Positions 1 to 5,984 of a stretch of 13,900 nucleotides of DNA are shown here, piece after piece. The position numbers were made by a program, and so were the translations under genes. The notes beneath the pieces are model-generated. The model had not been told where the DNA came from, did not search any database, and was given only the letters and a program-made list of their open reading frames with translations. The DNA lies in assembly GCA_017882025.1 (NCBI GenBank), contig JADGQG010000031.1, positions 1 to 13,900 on the forward strand, written 5' to 3'. Source of the DNA: Chloroflexota bacterium. Lineage in GTDB: Bacteria > Chloroflexota > Limnocylindria > Limnocylindrales > CSP1-4. Within the stretch, counting starts at the first letter, position 1. Each line of letters opens with the position of its first letter.

Positions 1-95
1 TCAGGGTCGACCGAGCCGACGTCGCGCGACGACGGGTCCTGGACGGCGACGGACCGATCGACGCGATCGTCCGCGCGGTCAGGGTCAGCGGCTGA
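1..95 (+). CDS. C-terminal fragment of an unidentified protein
   Basis: The frame whose codons start at base 3 is open from the window edge to a TGA at 93-95 and ends in the residues DGDGPIDAIVRAVRVSG. Nearly every codon ends in G or C, as in the clear genes of this window. The tail resembles the last helix of P-loop kinases such as nucleotide kinases, but 30 residues cannot support a family call. It would converge on the rhodanese gene that ends at 202. The other plus frames are also open over this short stretch, so the frame choice is only moderately supported. Confidence 0.35.
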   Translation, partial: RVDRADVARRRVLDGDGPIDAIVRAVRVSG

Positions 96-161
96 AAGCG
101 CTCGCGGGGTCACCCGGCATCATCGACCCGGGCACGGGACGGTTCGGGACCACGTGTGCCA

Positions 162-202
162 ACGGGTCCTCGATCAAGCCGCAGCGTAGCGAGGCCGCCC
201 GT
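162..202. terminator. Possible bidirectional terminator hairpin between convergent genes
   Basis: Inverted repeat: ACGGG (162-166) and CCTCG (168-172) face CGAGG (190-194) and CCCGT (198-202), giving a two-part stem with a 17-base loop and a small internal bulge. It sits in the convergent gap just beyond the stop of the rhodanese gene. No T-run follows on either strand, so intrinsic termination is uncertain. In DNA this GC-rich such stems arise by chance. Confidence 0.25.
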
Positions 203-783
203 CACGTGCGGTTCAGCTGGACGAGCTGTCGGCCGCTGGCGGTCCAGGCCGTCATCCCGCCGTCGAGGTTATCGATGTTCGTGTAGCCCAGATCGATCAT
301 CGTCTGGGCCGCGATCGCGCTCTCGTTTCCGCTCCTGCAGTACACGACGATCTTGGCCCCCTTGTCCGCGGGGAGCTGGGCGGCGCGCGCGGTGAGGTCC
401 GTGTACGGAATGTAGAGGTCCGTCCCGGCGATCTCGCCGATGTACGGCGTCTTCACGTTCAGGAGCGTGAAGTCCTTCTTCTCGAGCATCGCGGCAAGCG
501 AGTCCGGCGTGATATTCGTCCAGTGGCCGCCGTTCGCCTGGACCACCATTCCCCCGGAGCCGCCCGAGGCGGTGGAGCCGCCGGTGCCGGGGTGGCCGGA
601 GAGGAGGGCCCATCCGGCGATGACGGCGATGAGCGCGACCACGAGCCCTGACCCCAGCAGCGCCCACCGACGCGTGGACGCCGACCCCGCCGGACCGCGG
701 CCCGTCGTGCCCGGCCGCCCGGCCGAGCCGGCCTTCCGCGGCGTGGCCGCGGTCGCCTGGCTGCTCTTGCGCTTGCTGGACAT
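202..783 (-). CDS. Membrane-anchored single-domain rhodanese-like protein
   Basis: Rhodanese domains carry sulfane sulfur on an active-site cysteine and pass it to thiols or cyanide. The 193-residue protein has a basic, Ser/Thr/Gly-rich N-terminus (about 1-39), one hydrophobic segment (about 41-62), a Gly/Ser linker, and a rhodanese domain (about 84-190). The catalytic loop is VVYCRSGNES with Cys149, followed by the usual DLGYTNIDNLDGGMTAW ending. The positive-inside rule places the N-terminus in the cytoplasm and the catalytic domain outside. The usual early 'RxxxEYxxGHIPGA' stretch is replaced by KTPYIGEIAGTDLYIPY, typical of the diverged exported rhodaneses. The ATG at 783 has GGGAG nine bases upstream. 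It is the last gene of the ArsR-DUF302-OsmC-rhodanese set, 42 bases after OsmC. The specific substrate is unknown. Confidence 0.88.
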   Translation of the reverse strand: MSSKRKSSQATAATPRKAGSAGRPGTTGRGPAGSASTRRWALLGSGLVVALIAVIAGWALLSGHPGTGGSTASGGSGGMVVQANGGHWTNITPDSLAAMLEKKDFTLLNVKTPYIGEIAGTDLYIPYTDLTARAAQLPADKGAKIVVYCRSGNESAIAAQTMIDLGYTNIDNLDGGMTAWTASGRQLVQLNRT

Positions 784-825
784 CGCGATGGTCTCCCTCG
801 ACAGAATAGGCGCTGGTTCGACCGG

Positions 826-1344
826 TCAGCCCGTCGCGGACACGGTGGCCGGAGCTTCGGCGGCCGTTCCCACAGGATCCGCGCCGGGCCCCAGGACCAG
901 GACCTCGGCCGTCTGCTCCGAGCCGTCCCCATCACGCACGAGATACGCGTGGTGGATCTCCGTGATGCCGCTCGAGAGCGTCGCGCCGACGCTGCAGTAC
1001 TTCGTCGCCGACAGCTCGATCGCCCGCCGGACCGCGTCGACGTCGATCGACGGTCCCTCCACGACGTGGACGACGTCGATCCGGGTGAAGGCGTTCGGGT
1101 GACCGTCCATCTGGACGCCCTCGGCGCGCACCTCGTACCGAGTGACCTCCTGGCGCTTCTTGCGGAGGATCGAGATGACATCCATGGCCGTGCAGGCGGC
1201 GAGCGCCATCGGGATCAGCTCGGCGGGGCGAGGACCGGTGTCACCCCGGCCGTCATCCAGGACGAACGAGTGCCCGCTGCCGGAGCGGGCGACGAAGCGA
1301 AGGGTGGTCCCGTCGAGCGTGACAGATGCAGTCTTGACAGCCAT
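826..1344 (-). CDS. OsmC/Ohr family protein
   Basis: OsmC/Ohr proteins reduce organic hydroperoxides, or in related subfamilies act on thiols and persulfides, through a pair of conserved cysteines. The 172-residue sequence has the OsmC layout. The N-terminal beta sheet is followed by PAELIPMALAACTAMDVISIL with Cys51 at the start of the core helix. The second cysteine is Cys117 in the stretch SATKYCSVGATLSSG. The alkaline C-terminal tail (about 140-172) is low complexity. The subfamily looks like the YhfA/OsmC branch rather than classical Ohr. The ATG at 1344 follows GGAG with eight bases between. It lies 79 bases downstream of the DUF302 gene and 42 bases upstream of the rhodanese gene, consistent with one transcript, though the 79-base gap could hold a secondary promoter. 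Confidence 0.9.
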   Translation of the reverse strand: MAVKTASVTLDGTTLRFVARSGSGHSFVLDDGRGDTGPRPAELIPMALAACTAMDVISILRKKRQEVTRYEVRAEGVQMDGHPNAFTRIDVVHVVEGPSIDVDAVRRAIELSATKYCSVGATLSSGITEIHHAYLVRDGDGSEQTAEVLVLGPGADPVGTAAEAPATVSATG

Positions 1345-1423
1345 GGGTGGATCTCCGTCCAGGGTGTTCGTGCAGGCGTGCCGTCCCGGCGGTCGAGACG
1401 GCCCGCGGGGATGGGCAGTGAAA

Positions 1424-1831
1424 TCAGGCCCGTGCCTCGAGGGTGGCGATCGCCCGCGCCAGGCGAGCCTTCGCCTCCTCGGCGACCGAGCGGACGCCCG
1501 GGGTGTCGACGATTCCCAGGGCGGCCATCGGGTCCATCGCCTCGACGACCGTCTCCGGGCCGTCCTCCCGAAGCACCACGTTGCACGGAAGAAGCACGCC
1601 TACCGCCGGATCAGCCTCGATCGCCCGATGGGCCAGCGGCGGGTTGCAGGCGCCGAGGATGAGGTACGGCGCGCGATCCACGCCGAGCTTGGCCTTCATC
1701 GTCGCCTGCACGTCGATCTCGGTGAGGATGCCGAACCCCTCGGCCTTCAGTGCGGCCTCGACGGTCGAGCGCACGCTCGCGATGGTCCCCGGGAGTCGGG
1801 TCCCGAATGTGAAGCTGCTCGAAAAGGACAC
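1424..1831 (-). CDS. DUF302 domain protein
   Basis: DUF302 proteins are small, of unknown biochemical function, and often sit beside thiol, metal or sulfur stress genes. The match rests on the run ILTEIDVQATMKAKLG, then YLILGACNPPLAHRAIEADP and VGVLLPCNVVLRE, which together are the family core; cysteines lie in GACNPP and LLPCNV. I chose the GTG at 1831 (135 residues). AGGGG lies directly ahead of it and overlaps the stop codon of the ArsR gene (CAG GGG TGA CCAC GTG), a clear translational coupling. An ATG at 1852 would give seven more residues but overlaps arsR coding sequence and lacks that spacing. A longer frame continues upstream to 2059 but is only the shadow of arsR. A thiol-linked role is inferred from the neighbours. 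Confidence 0.85.
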   Translation of the reverse strand: MSFSSSFTFGTRLPGTIASVRSTVEAALKAEGFGILTEIDVQATMKAKLGVDRAPYLILGACNPPLAHRAIEADPAVGVLLPCNVVLREDGPETVVEAMDPMAALGIVDTPGVRSVAEEAKARLARAIATLEARA

Positions 1832-1835
1832 GTGG

Positions 1836-2201
1836 TCACCCCTGGATGGCATGGATGGAAGCATTGGTCGCGCGCTCGGCGGCCGGAAGGACGGCCCGCC
1901 CGAGGCGGCGCGCGACGATCGCCGAGATGATGTCGCAGGCGTCGGCGATCGCCGGTTCCGCGAGCCGATAGACCACCGTGGTCCCGATCCGCCGGCCTTC
2001 GATGAGCCCGGCTGTCCGCAGGACGGCGAGGTGCTGGCTCGCGTTCGGGAGGGCCACACCGATGGCCAGGGCGAGGTCGCCCACCGACCGCTCGCCCGCG
2101 CGGAGAGCGTCGAGGAGCATGAGGCGCTTTGGGTCGGTCAGGACCCGGCACACGTCGGCGTGCAGGCGGTAGTGCTCGAGCGTCTGTTCGGTCAGTTCCA
2201 C
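1836..2201 (-). CDS. ArsR/SmtB-family transcriptional regulator
   Basis: A 121-residue winged-helix repressor of the ArsR type. Visible parts: the N-terminal helix with Cys18, then LTDPKRLMLLDALRAGE, the recognition region SVGDLALAIGVALPNASQHLAVLRTAGLI, and the wing GRRIGTTVVYRL. The C-terminal helix carries Cys89 (AIADACDIISAIV). The classical arsenic motif ELCVCDL is absent; the equivalent place reads RSVGDLA. Cys18 and Cys89 are the only cysteines, in the first and last core helices, so a dithiol sensing site is possible. That is an inference, prompted by the rhodanese, OsmC and DUF302 genes downstream; BigR/SqrR-type persulfide sensors place their cysteines differently. Start is GTG at 2201, the only in-frame choice near the promoter, with GAGGTAA somewhat far upstream. 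It probably represses its own operon. Confidence 0.9.
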   Translation of the reverse strand: MELTEQTLEHYRLHADVCRVLTDPKRLMLLDALRAGERSVGDLALAIGVALPNASQHLAVLRTAGLIEGRRIGTTVVYRLAEPAIADACDIISAIVARRLGRAVLPAAERATNASIHAIQG

Positions 2202-2249
2202 GGTCCGGGCGTTACCTCGCTTCTCATGCGCATTGCCACGACGCCAGTC

Positions 2250-2281
2250 ATCCTACCAGACGCTTGCGTACTTGCGCAAGC
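2250..2281 (-). promoter_or_regulatory. Promoter and candidate ArsR operator for the sulfur-stress operon
   Basis: Read on the minus strand, TTGCGC (2274-2279) and TAGGAT (2250-2255) are separated by 18 bases and form a sigma-70-like pair, with transcription expected near 2243, about 40 bases before the GTG of the regulator. The -35 half lies within a perfect palindrome CTTGCGCAAG (2271-2280). That palindrome is nested in a larger inverted repeat, GCTTGCG (2262-2268) and CGCAAGC (2275-2281). A symmetric site over the -35 and spacer is where an autorepressor of this family would be expected to bind. Occupancy is inferred, not shown. Confidence 0.5.
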
Positions 2282-2314
2282 CACAGAGTACCGGCGGCTC
2301 CGATCGTGCCCGCC

Positions 2315-2539
2315 ATGACCACCGCCGGCTCTACGTCGCGTTCACTGGTGAGAAGTGACGCCCGGACGTCGCTCGTGGACGTGCGTCGGAGCCTGGGCAT
2401 CCCGGAGGCGGAAGTGGCCATCACGGCGGTGAACCGCGAGATCGTCCGTCTCGAGGGTGCGACAGTGGTCGATGCGGACGCCGTCCGCCTGTACCCGCCG
2501 GCCAGCGGCGGCGCTCATCACGCGGTCGCCGGGACCTGA
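2315..2539 (+). CDS. Small MoaD/ThiS-like (ubiquitin-like) protein, N-terminally short
   Basis: MoaD and ThiS proteins carry sulfur as a thiocarboxylate on a C-terminal Gly-Gly. This 74-residue frame contains the second half of that fold: SLVDVRRSLGIP, then VAITAVNREIV, then DADAVRLYPPASGG. Codon third positions are G/C through this core, unlike the opening codons. Two things are odd. The region that should form the first beta hairpin (about residues 1-17) is short and does not look like it. The Gly-Gly (65-66) is followed by an eight-residue tail AHHAVAGT, so thiocarboxylation would need cleavage. No clear ribosome binding site precedes the ATG at 2315, and the GTG at 2348 is an alternative start. 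It could be a functional small carrier, a decayed gene, or chance. If it is not real, 2202-2607 holds only the promoter described. Confidence 0.45.
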   Translation: MTTAGSTSRSLVRSDARTSLVDVRRSLGIPEAEVAITAVNREIVRLEGATVVDADAVRLYPPASGGAHHAVAGT

Positions 2540-2596
2540 ACGCGACGGCGCCCGGTGCGCGACACTTGCCGCCTGCGATGGCGCCCCGTCCAGCAT

Positions 2597-2601
2597 GGAG
2601 G
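2597..2601 (+). promoter_or_regulatory. Ribosome binding site deciding the acyl-CoA synthetase start
   Basis: GGAGG with a six-base spacer to GTG at 2608. It lies inside the longer open frame starting at 2566 and so favours the shorter, GTG-initiated protein. Confidence 0.7.
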
Positions 2602-2607
2602 TTCCCT

Positions 2608-4194
2608 GTGTTCGTGCCGCTCTCGGTCCTGGAGTTCCGCGACAGGGCCGCGACCTACTTCGGCGACAAGGTCGGCGTCATCGATGGCGAGCAGCAGTTC
2701 ACGTACCGCGCCTATGCGGAGCGCACGCATCGGCTGGCGAACGCGCTGAACGGGCTGGGGATCGGGGCCGGCGATCGAGTGTCGTTCATCACCTACAACA
2801 CGCACCACCTCCTGGAGGCCTACTACGGCGTCCTGGAGGCGGGGGCCGTCCTGAACCCGATCAACATCCGGCTCACCCCCCACGAGATCGCCTACATCCT
2901 CGACCACGCCGGTTCCAAGCTGGTGGCATTCCACCGCGACTTCCTGCCGCTCGTGGAGGCGCTCGTCCCGCAGCTCACGACGCGACCACGCTTCGTGATC
3001 CTGGAAGGCGAGCCCGGCGGCATCGCCAGCGACGAGTACGAGGCGCTCCTGTCGGGCGGCTCGCCGGAACCGCGCCACCCGCAGATCGACGAGAACGCGA
3101 CCGCCGAGCTCTTCTACACGAGCGGCACCACGGGCCTGCCGAAGGGCGTCGCGCTCACCCACCGTGAGCTCTACCTCCACTCCGTGCACGCGGAGATCGC
3201 CCTCGGGTTCGCGGAAGAGGACGTGATCCTCCACGTGGTCCCGCTCTTCCACGTCAATGGCTGGGGAGTCCCCCACTTCCTGACCATGGTCGGCGGGCGC
3301 CACGTCATGCTCCGGCGCTTCGACCCGACCGCGCTCATGGAGCTGGTCCAGCGCCATCGCGTCACCCGCCTGCTGGGCGTACCGGCGATCTTCAACGCGC
3401 TCGTCCACCACCACGAACGCGCGAACTTCGACCTGTCGAGCCTGCGCCAGGTGATCATCGGCGGCTCGCCCGCTTCGCCGGCGCTCGTGCGCGCGCTCGA
3501 GGAGCAGCTGGGAGTCCAGGCGTTCGTGGGCTACGGCCTGACCGAGACGGCGCCCATCCTCACGCTCGCCCAGCCGCGGCGGGTCCTCACCGATGTCGAG
3601 CCGCCCGAGCGGCGACAGGAACGCCAGGCCCTCACCGGATGGCCGATCCCCGGGGTTCAGCTGCGGGTTGTGGACAGCGAGGGGCGCGACGTGCGGCGCG
3701 ACGGCGAGCGGATCGGTGAGATCGTCGTCCGCGGCAACAGCGTCATGGCCGGCTACTACCGCGACCCGGACGCGACCGCCGCCGCGATGCGCGACGGCTG
3801 GCTCCGCACCGGCGACATGGCGACGATCGACGAGGCCGGCTACGTCCTGATCAAGGACCGCTCCAAGGACGTGATCATCCGCGGCGGCGAGAACATCTCA
3901 TCCGTCGAGGTGGAGAACGCGCTGGCGGCCCATCCGGCGGTCCTGGAATGCGCGGTCGTGGCTGCGCCGGACGGGACGTTCGGGGAGGCGCCCATCGCGC
4001 TCGTCGTCCTCAAGCCGGGGCTCGAGGTGAGCGCGAAGGAACTGAAGCTGTTCTGCCGCGAGCGACTGGCGCGCTTCAAGGTGCCGCGGGAGATCCATTT
4101 CCGCGACACCCTGCCAAAGGGTGGGACCGGCAAGATCCTCAAGACGGAGCTCCGCGAGCCGTTCTGGACGGGCCTGGAGTCGCGCGTCCACTAG
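2608..4194 (+). CDS. Acyl-CoA synthetase (AMP-dependent ligase)
   Basis: An ANL-superfamily enzyme that activates a carboxylic acid with ATP and joins it to CoA; the fatty-acid or aryl substrate cannot be read from sequence. Length (528 residues) and motifs are complete. The phosphate loop YTSGTTGLPKG is at about 170-180, YGLTET at 309-314, GWLRTGD at 397-403 and the hinge KDRSKD at 416-421. The C-terminal PKGGTGK has the catalytic Lys509. LFHVNGWG matches medium/long-chain ligases of the FadD type. GTG at 2608 is preferred because GGAGG (2597-2601) lies six bases upstream; a TTG at 2566 would add 14 residues without a ribosome site. It stands alone on this strand and converges on the proline dehydrogenase gene with a 20-base gap. 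A likely role is fatty or aromatic acid catabolism. Confidence 0.93.
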   Translation: MFVPLSVLEFRDRAATYFGDKVGVIDGEQQFTYRAYAERTHRLANALNGLGIGAGDRVSFITYNTHHLLEAYYGVLEAGAVLNPINIRLTPHEIAYILDHAGSKLVAFHRDFLPLVEALVPQLTTRPRFVILEGEPGGIASDEYEALLSGGSPEPRHPQIDENATAELFYTSGTTGLPKGVALTHRELYLHSVHAEIALGFAEEDVILHVVPLFHVNGWGVPHFLTMVGGRHVMLRRFDPTALMELVQRHRVTRLLGVPAIFNALVHHHERANFDLSSLRQVIIGGSPASPALVRALEEQLGVQAFVGYGLTETAPILTLAQPRRVLTDVEPPERRQERQALTGWPIPGVQLRVVDSEGRDVRRDGERIGEIVVRGNSVMAGYYRDPDATAAAMRDGWLRTGDMATIDEAGYVLIKDRSKDVIIRGGENISSVEVENALAAHPAVLECAVVAAPDGTFGEAPIALVVLKPGLEVSAKELKLFCRERLARFKVPREIHFRDTLPKGGTGKILKTELREPFWTGLESRVH

Positions 4195-4214
4195 AGCGCC
4201 CGAAGAGCGCCCGA
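4193..4214. repeat. Perfect 11-bp tandem duplication in the convergent gap
   Basis: AGAGCGCCCGA occurs twice head to tail (4193-4203 and 4204-4214). It starts in the stop codon of the acyl-CoA synthetase and ends one base before the stop of the proline dehydrogenase gene, so it makes up essentially the whole intergenic gap. A slippage duplication is the simplest explanation. No hairpin terminator is visible here. Confidence 0.75.
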
Positions 4215-5156
4215 CTATTCCCGCGCGTCATCCTGCTGCGGCAGGAGCTGGCGAAGCGCGAACAGCACGTTCGCGGGTCGCTCGGCGAGCCGGCGCATGT
4301 ACCACGGGTACCAGAAGGCCCCGTACGCGATGAGCGTGAATGCCGGGAAGCCCGCCGCCTGGAGCCGGGCCAGCTCGCGGGCACGGATGCCATACAGCAT
4401 GTGCACTTCCAGCGATCCGCGCGACACGTCCGCCGACTCGGCAAAGGCCGCGATCCGCTCGATGAGGCCGCTGTCGTGCGTCCCGAGCGCGCAGCGCGCG
4501 CGCCCATCCCGGGCGGCCTCCGCGAGCACGAGCGCGAGCGCCTGGTAGGCCGCGTCCACCTCGGGCCGCCGTCGGTACGCGATCGCGGACGGCTCGTCGT
4601 AGGCGCCCTTCACGAGCCTGACGGCCGGCTCGAGCGGCAGGAGGCGCCGCAGGTCCTTCGGGGTCCGCTTCAGGTAGGCCTGGAGGCAGATCCCGACGTT
4701 CGCATGCGCCGCCGCCCGGAGGCGCTCGTACAGATCGAGCGTCGCATCGACATACGTCGAGCCCTCCATGTCGAGCCAGAGCCACGTGCCGGCCTCAGCG
4801 GTCCGGGCGGCCAGCCCATCCAGGTGGCGAAAGCAGGCCTCGGCGTCGATGTCGAGCCCGAGCTGCGTCGGCTTGACGGAGAGCTCCGGCTCCCGCGGCA
4901 GCCACACCTCGCGGTCGAGCAGCGCCCGGTAATGCGCCGCGACCTCGTCCGCTTCCGGGAGCGCGGCCAGGTTCTCGCCGAGCCGCGTGAAGAGGATCCC
5001 CTGCCCGCTCGCGGCGAGTCCGGCGGCCGCGCCGAAGGCGGACTCCCGGTCCTCGCCGGGCATGAACCGGCGGACGGCCCGACGGACGAACCCGAGCCGG
5101 GGCAGGCGCTCACGCAGCCAGGAGTTGCGGGCCATCCAGAGCAGGATCGTTCGCAC
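4215..5156 (-). CDS. Proline dehydrogenase (PRODH family)
   Basis: FAD enzyme oxidising L-proline to pyrroline-5-carboxylate and passing electrons to the respiratory chain at the membrane. The (beta-alpha)8 barrel signatures are in order: ELSVKPTQLG (Lys95), WLWLDMEGSTY (Asp129), QAYLKRT, RLVKGAYDEP (about 180-189), GTHD (226-229), EVHMLYGI (250-257), and the substrate-binding FWYPWYMRRLAERP with Arg288 and Arg289. At 313 residues it is a stand-alone bacterial PRODH, without the aldehyde dehydrogenase half of PutA; no pyrroline-5-carboxylate dehydrogenase gene is in the window. I chose GTG at 5156, which has GGTGA eight bases upstream; GTG at 5168 is the alternative. The frame stays open to 5369, but that part overlaps the upstream methyltransferase. 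It follows that gene by about 26 bases, so the two are probably co-transcribed. Confidence 0.93.
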   Translation of the reverse strand: MRTILLWMARNSWLRERLPRLGFVRRAVRRFMPGEDRESAFGAAAGLAASGQGILFTRLGENLAALPEADEVAAHYRALLDREVWLPREPELSVKPTQLGLDIDAEACFRHLDGLAARTAEAGTWLWLDMEGSTYVDATLDLYERLRAAAHANVGICLQAYLKRTPKDLRRLLPLEPAVRLVKGAYDEPSAIAYRRRPEVDAAYQALALVLAEAARDGRARCALGTHDSGLIERIAAFAESADVSRGSLEVHMLYGIRARELARLQAAGFPAFTLIAYGAFWYPWYMRRLAERPANVLFALRQLLPQQDDARE

Positions 5157-5182
5157 GATTCGTCTCACCGCCTGACTGGACT

Positions 5183-5848
5183 CTACGTGTTCTCGCCGGC
5201 CGGCCGCAGGGCATACACCCGGCCCTGCTTGCGCTCGAGGTCCTCGAGCTCGGTCGTCGTGCGGACATCGTACGAGGCGAGCTCGACCAGCTCTTCCGTG
5301 GGCAGGTAGCGGCGGCCGGGGTCGCCGACCAGGACATCGATCCCGCGGTCTCGAGCCCGGTGCAGCCACGGCAGGACGCGTCTGGCGAGGCGAGCCTCGT
5401 ACCAGCAGTCGCCGGCCAGGATGATGTCGACGTCGGGCGGCTCCTCGTCCAGGACATCACGCCGCACGGCGGTCACCCGGCGGCCGTTGGCGCGGGCGTT
5501 GAGTTCGATCGCCGCGGCAGCGAAGGCATCGATATCGGCGCCGGTCGCCTCGGCCGCGCCGGCACGCATCGACGCGATCGCGCACAGCCCGGAGCCGGAT
5601 GCCACGTCGAACACCCGCCGGCCCGCCGCGGCTTCCGGGTGCTCGCGCAGGTACCGCCCGATCGCGAGCCCGCCCGCCCACGCGAACGCCCAGTACGGGA
5701 GCGCCGCGTCCGGATCGTCCGTCTCGATCTGGACGGCGTGCATCAGCGGCAGCACCTCGTCGGCCAGGTGCAGGCGGACTTCCTCGAGACCCGGAACGGG
5801 ACGGAAGTGGGTGTGGCGCAGGACGAAGGCACGGGGCGAGGCGGCCAT
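5183..5848 (-). CDS. METTL20-like (ETF-beta lysine) methyltransferase
   Basis: A class I SAM-dependent methyltransferase of 221 residues. The family call rests on three landmarks shared with ETFBKMT/METTL20: LPYWAFAWAGGLAIGRYL (about 50-67), the post-IV motif LAGDCWYEARLARRVLPWL (from about 145) and LVGDPGRRYLP (from about 173). The SAM site is VFDVASGSGLCAIA with the acidic GADID after it. Known members methylate lysines of the electron transfer flavoprotein beta subunit, and a bacterial one also methylates ribosomal protein L7/L12. No ETF gene is in the window, so the target is inferred. ATG at 5848 is preferred; the codon before it is GTG. TAGAGT lies six bases upstream of the ATG, so the transcript may be leaderless. 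The proline dehydrogenase gene follows. Confidence 0.78.
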   Translation of the reverse strand: MAASPRAFVLRHTHFRPVPGLEEVRLHLADEVLPLMHAVQIETDDPDAALPYWAFAWAGGLAIGRYLREHPEAAAGRRVFDVASGSGLCAIASMRAGAAEATGADIDAFAAAAIELNARANGRRVTAVRRDVLDEEPPDVDIILAGDCWYEARLARRVLPWLHRARDRGIDVLVGDPGRRYLPTEELVELASYDVRTTTELEDLERKQGRVYALRPAGENT

Positions 5849-5854
5849 CACCGG

Positions 5855-5860
5855 ACTCTA
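5855..5860 (-). promoter_or_regulatory. Possible -10 element of a leaderless transcript
   Basis: On the minus strand TAGAGT ends six bases before the ATG of the METTL20-like gene, which would put the transcription start on or next to the start codon. No ribosome binding site is visible at that ATG and no good -35 is seen. Confidence 0.35.
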
Positions 5861-5907
5861 CCGGACGTCAACCCGCCGTGGCGCTGCCCTCGGGGCCATT
5901 TGGATGC

Positions 5908-5937
5908 TTGCACGCTTGCGGCGTAATCGTGTAATCT
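5908..5937 (+). promoter_or_regulatory. Sigma-70-like promoter for the 5985 gene
   Basis: TTGCAC (5908-5913) and TAATCT (5932-5937) are 18 bases apart, in an AT-richer patch of an otherwise GC-rich divergent region. Transcription would start near 5944, about 40 bases ahead of the ATG. The -35 lies in a direct repeat, GCTTGC (5906-5911) and GCTTGCG (5914-5920), the same heptamer that forms the candidate ArsR operator at 2262-2281. Confidence 0.5.
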
Positions 5938-5984
5938 TCACCGAGCCCAGCAGGGCCGTCCACAACCCGCAGGAGCGTCCCCCG

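Noticed and set aside
1345..1423. A separate promoter for OsmC in the 79-base gap after DUF302
   Set aside because: No paired -35/-10 hexamers could be found on the minus strand in this gap.
1832..2059. N-terminal extension of the DUF302 protein
   Set aside because: It overlaps the ArsR gene out of frame, while AGGGG-CCAC-GTG gives a clear start at 1831.
5157..5369. N-terminal extension of proline dehydrogenase to 5369
   Set aside because: It would overlap the methyltransferase gene, and the added residues are Arg/Pro/Gly-rich shadow sequence; family members start near the LLWMARN helix.
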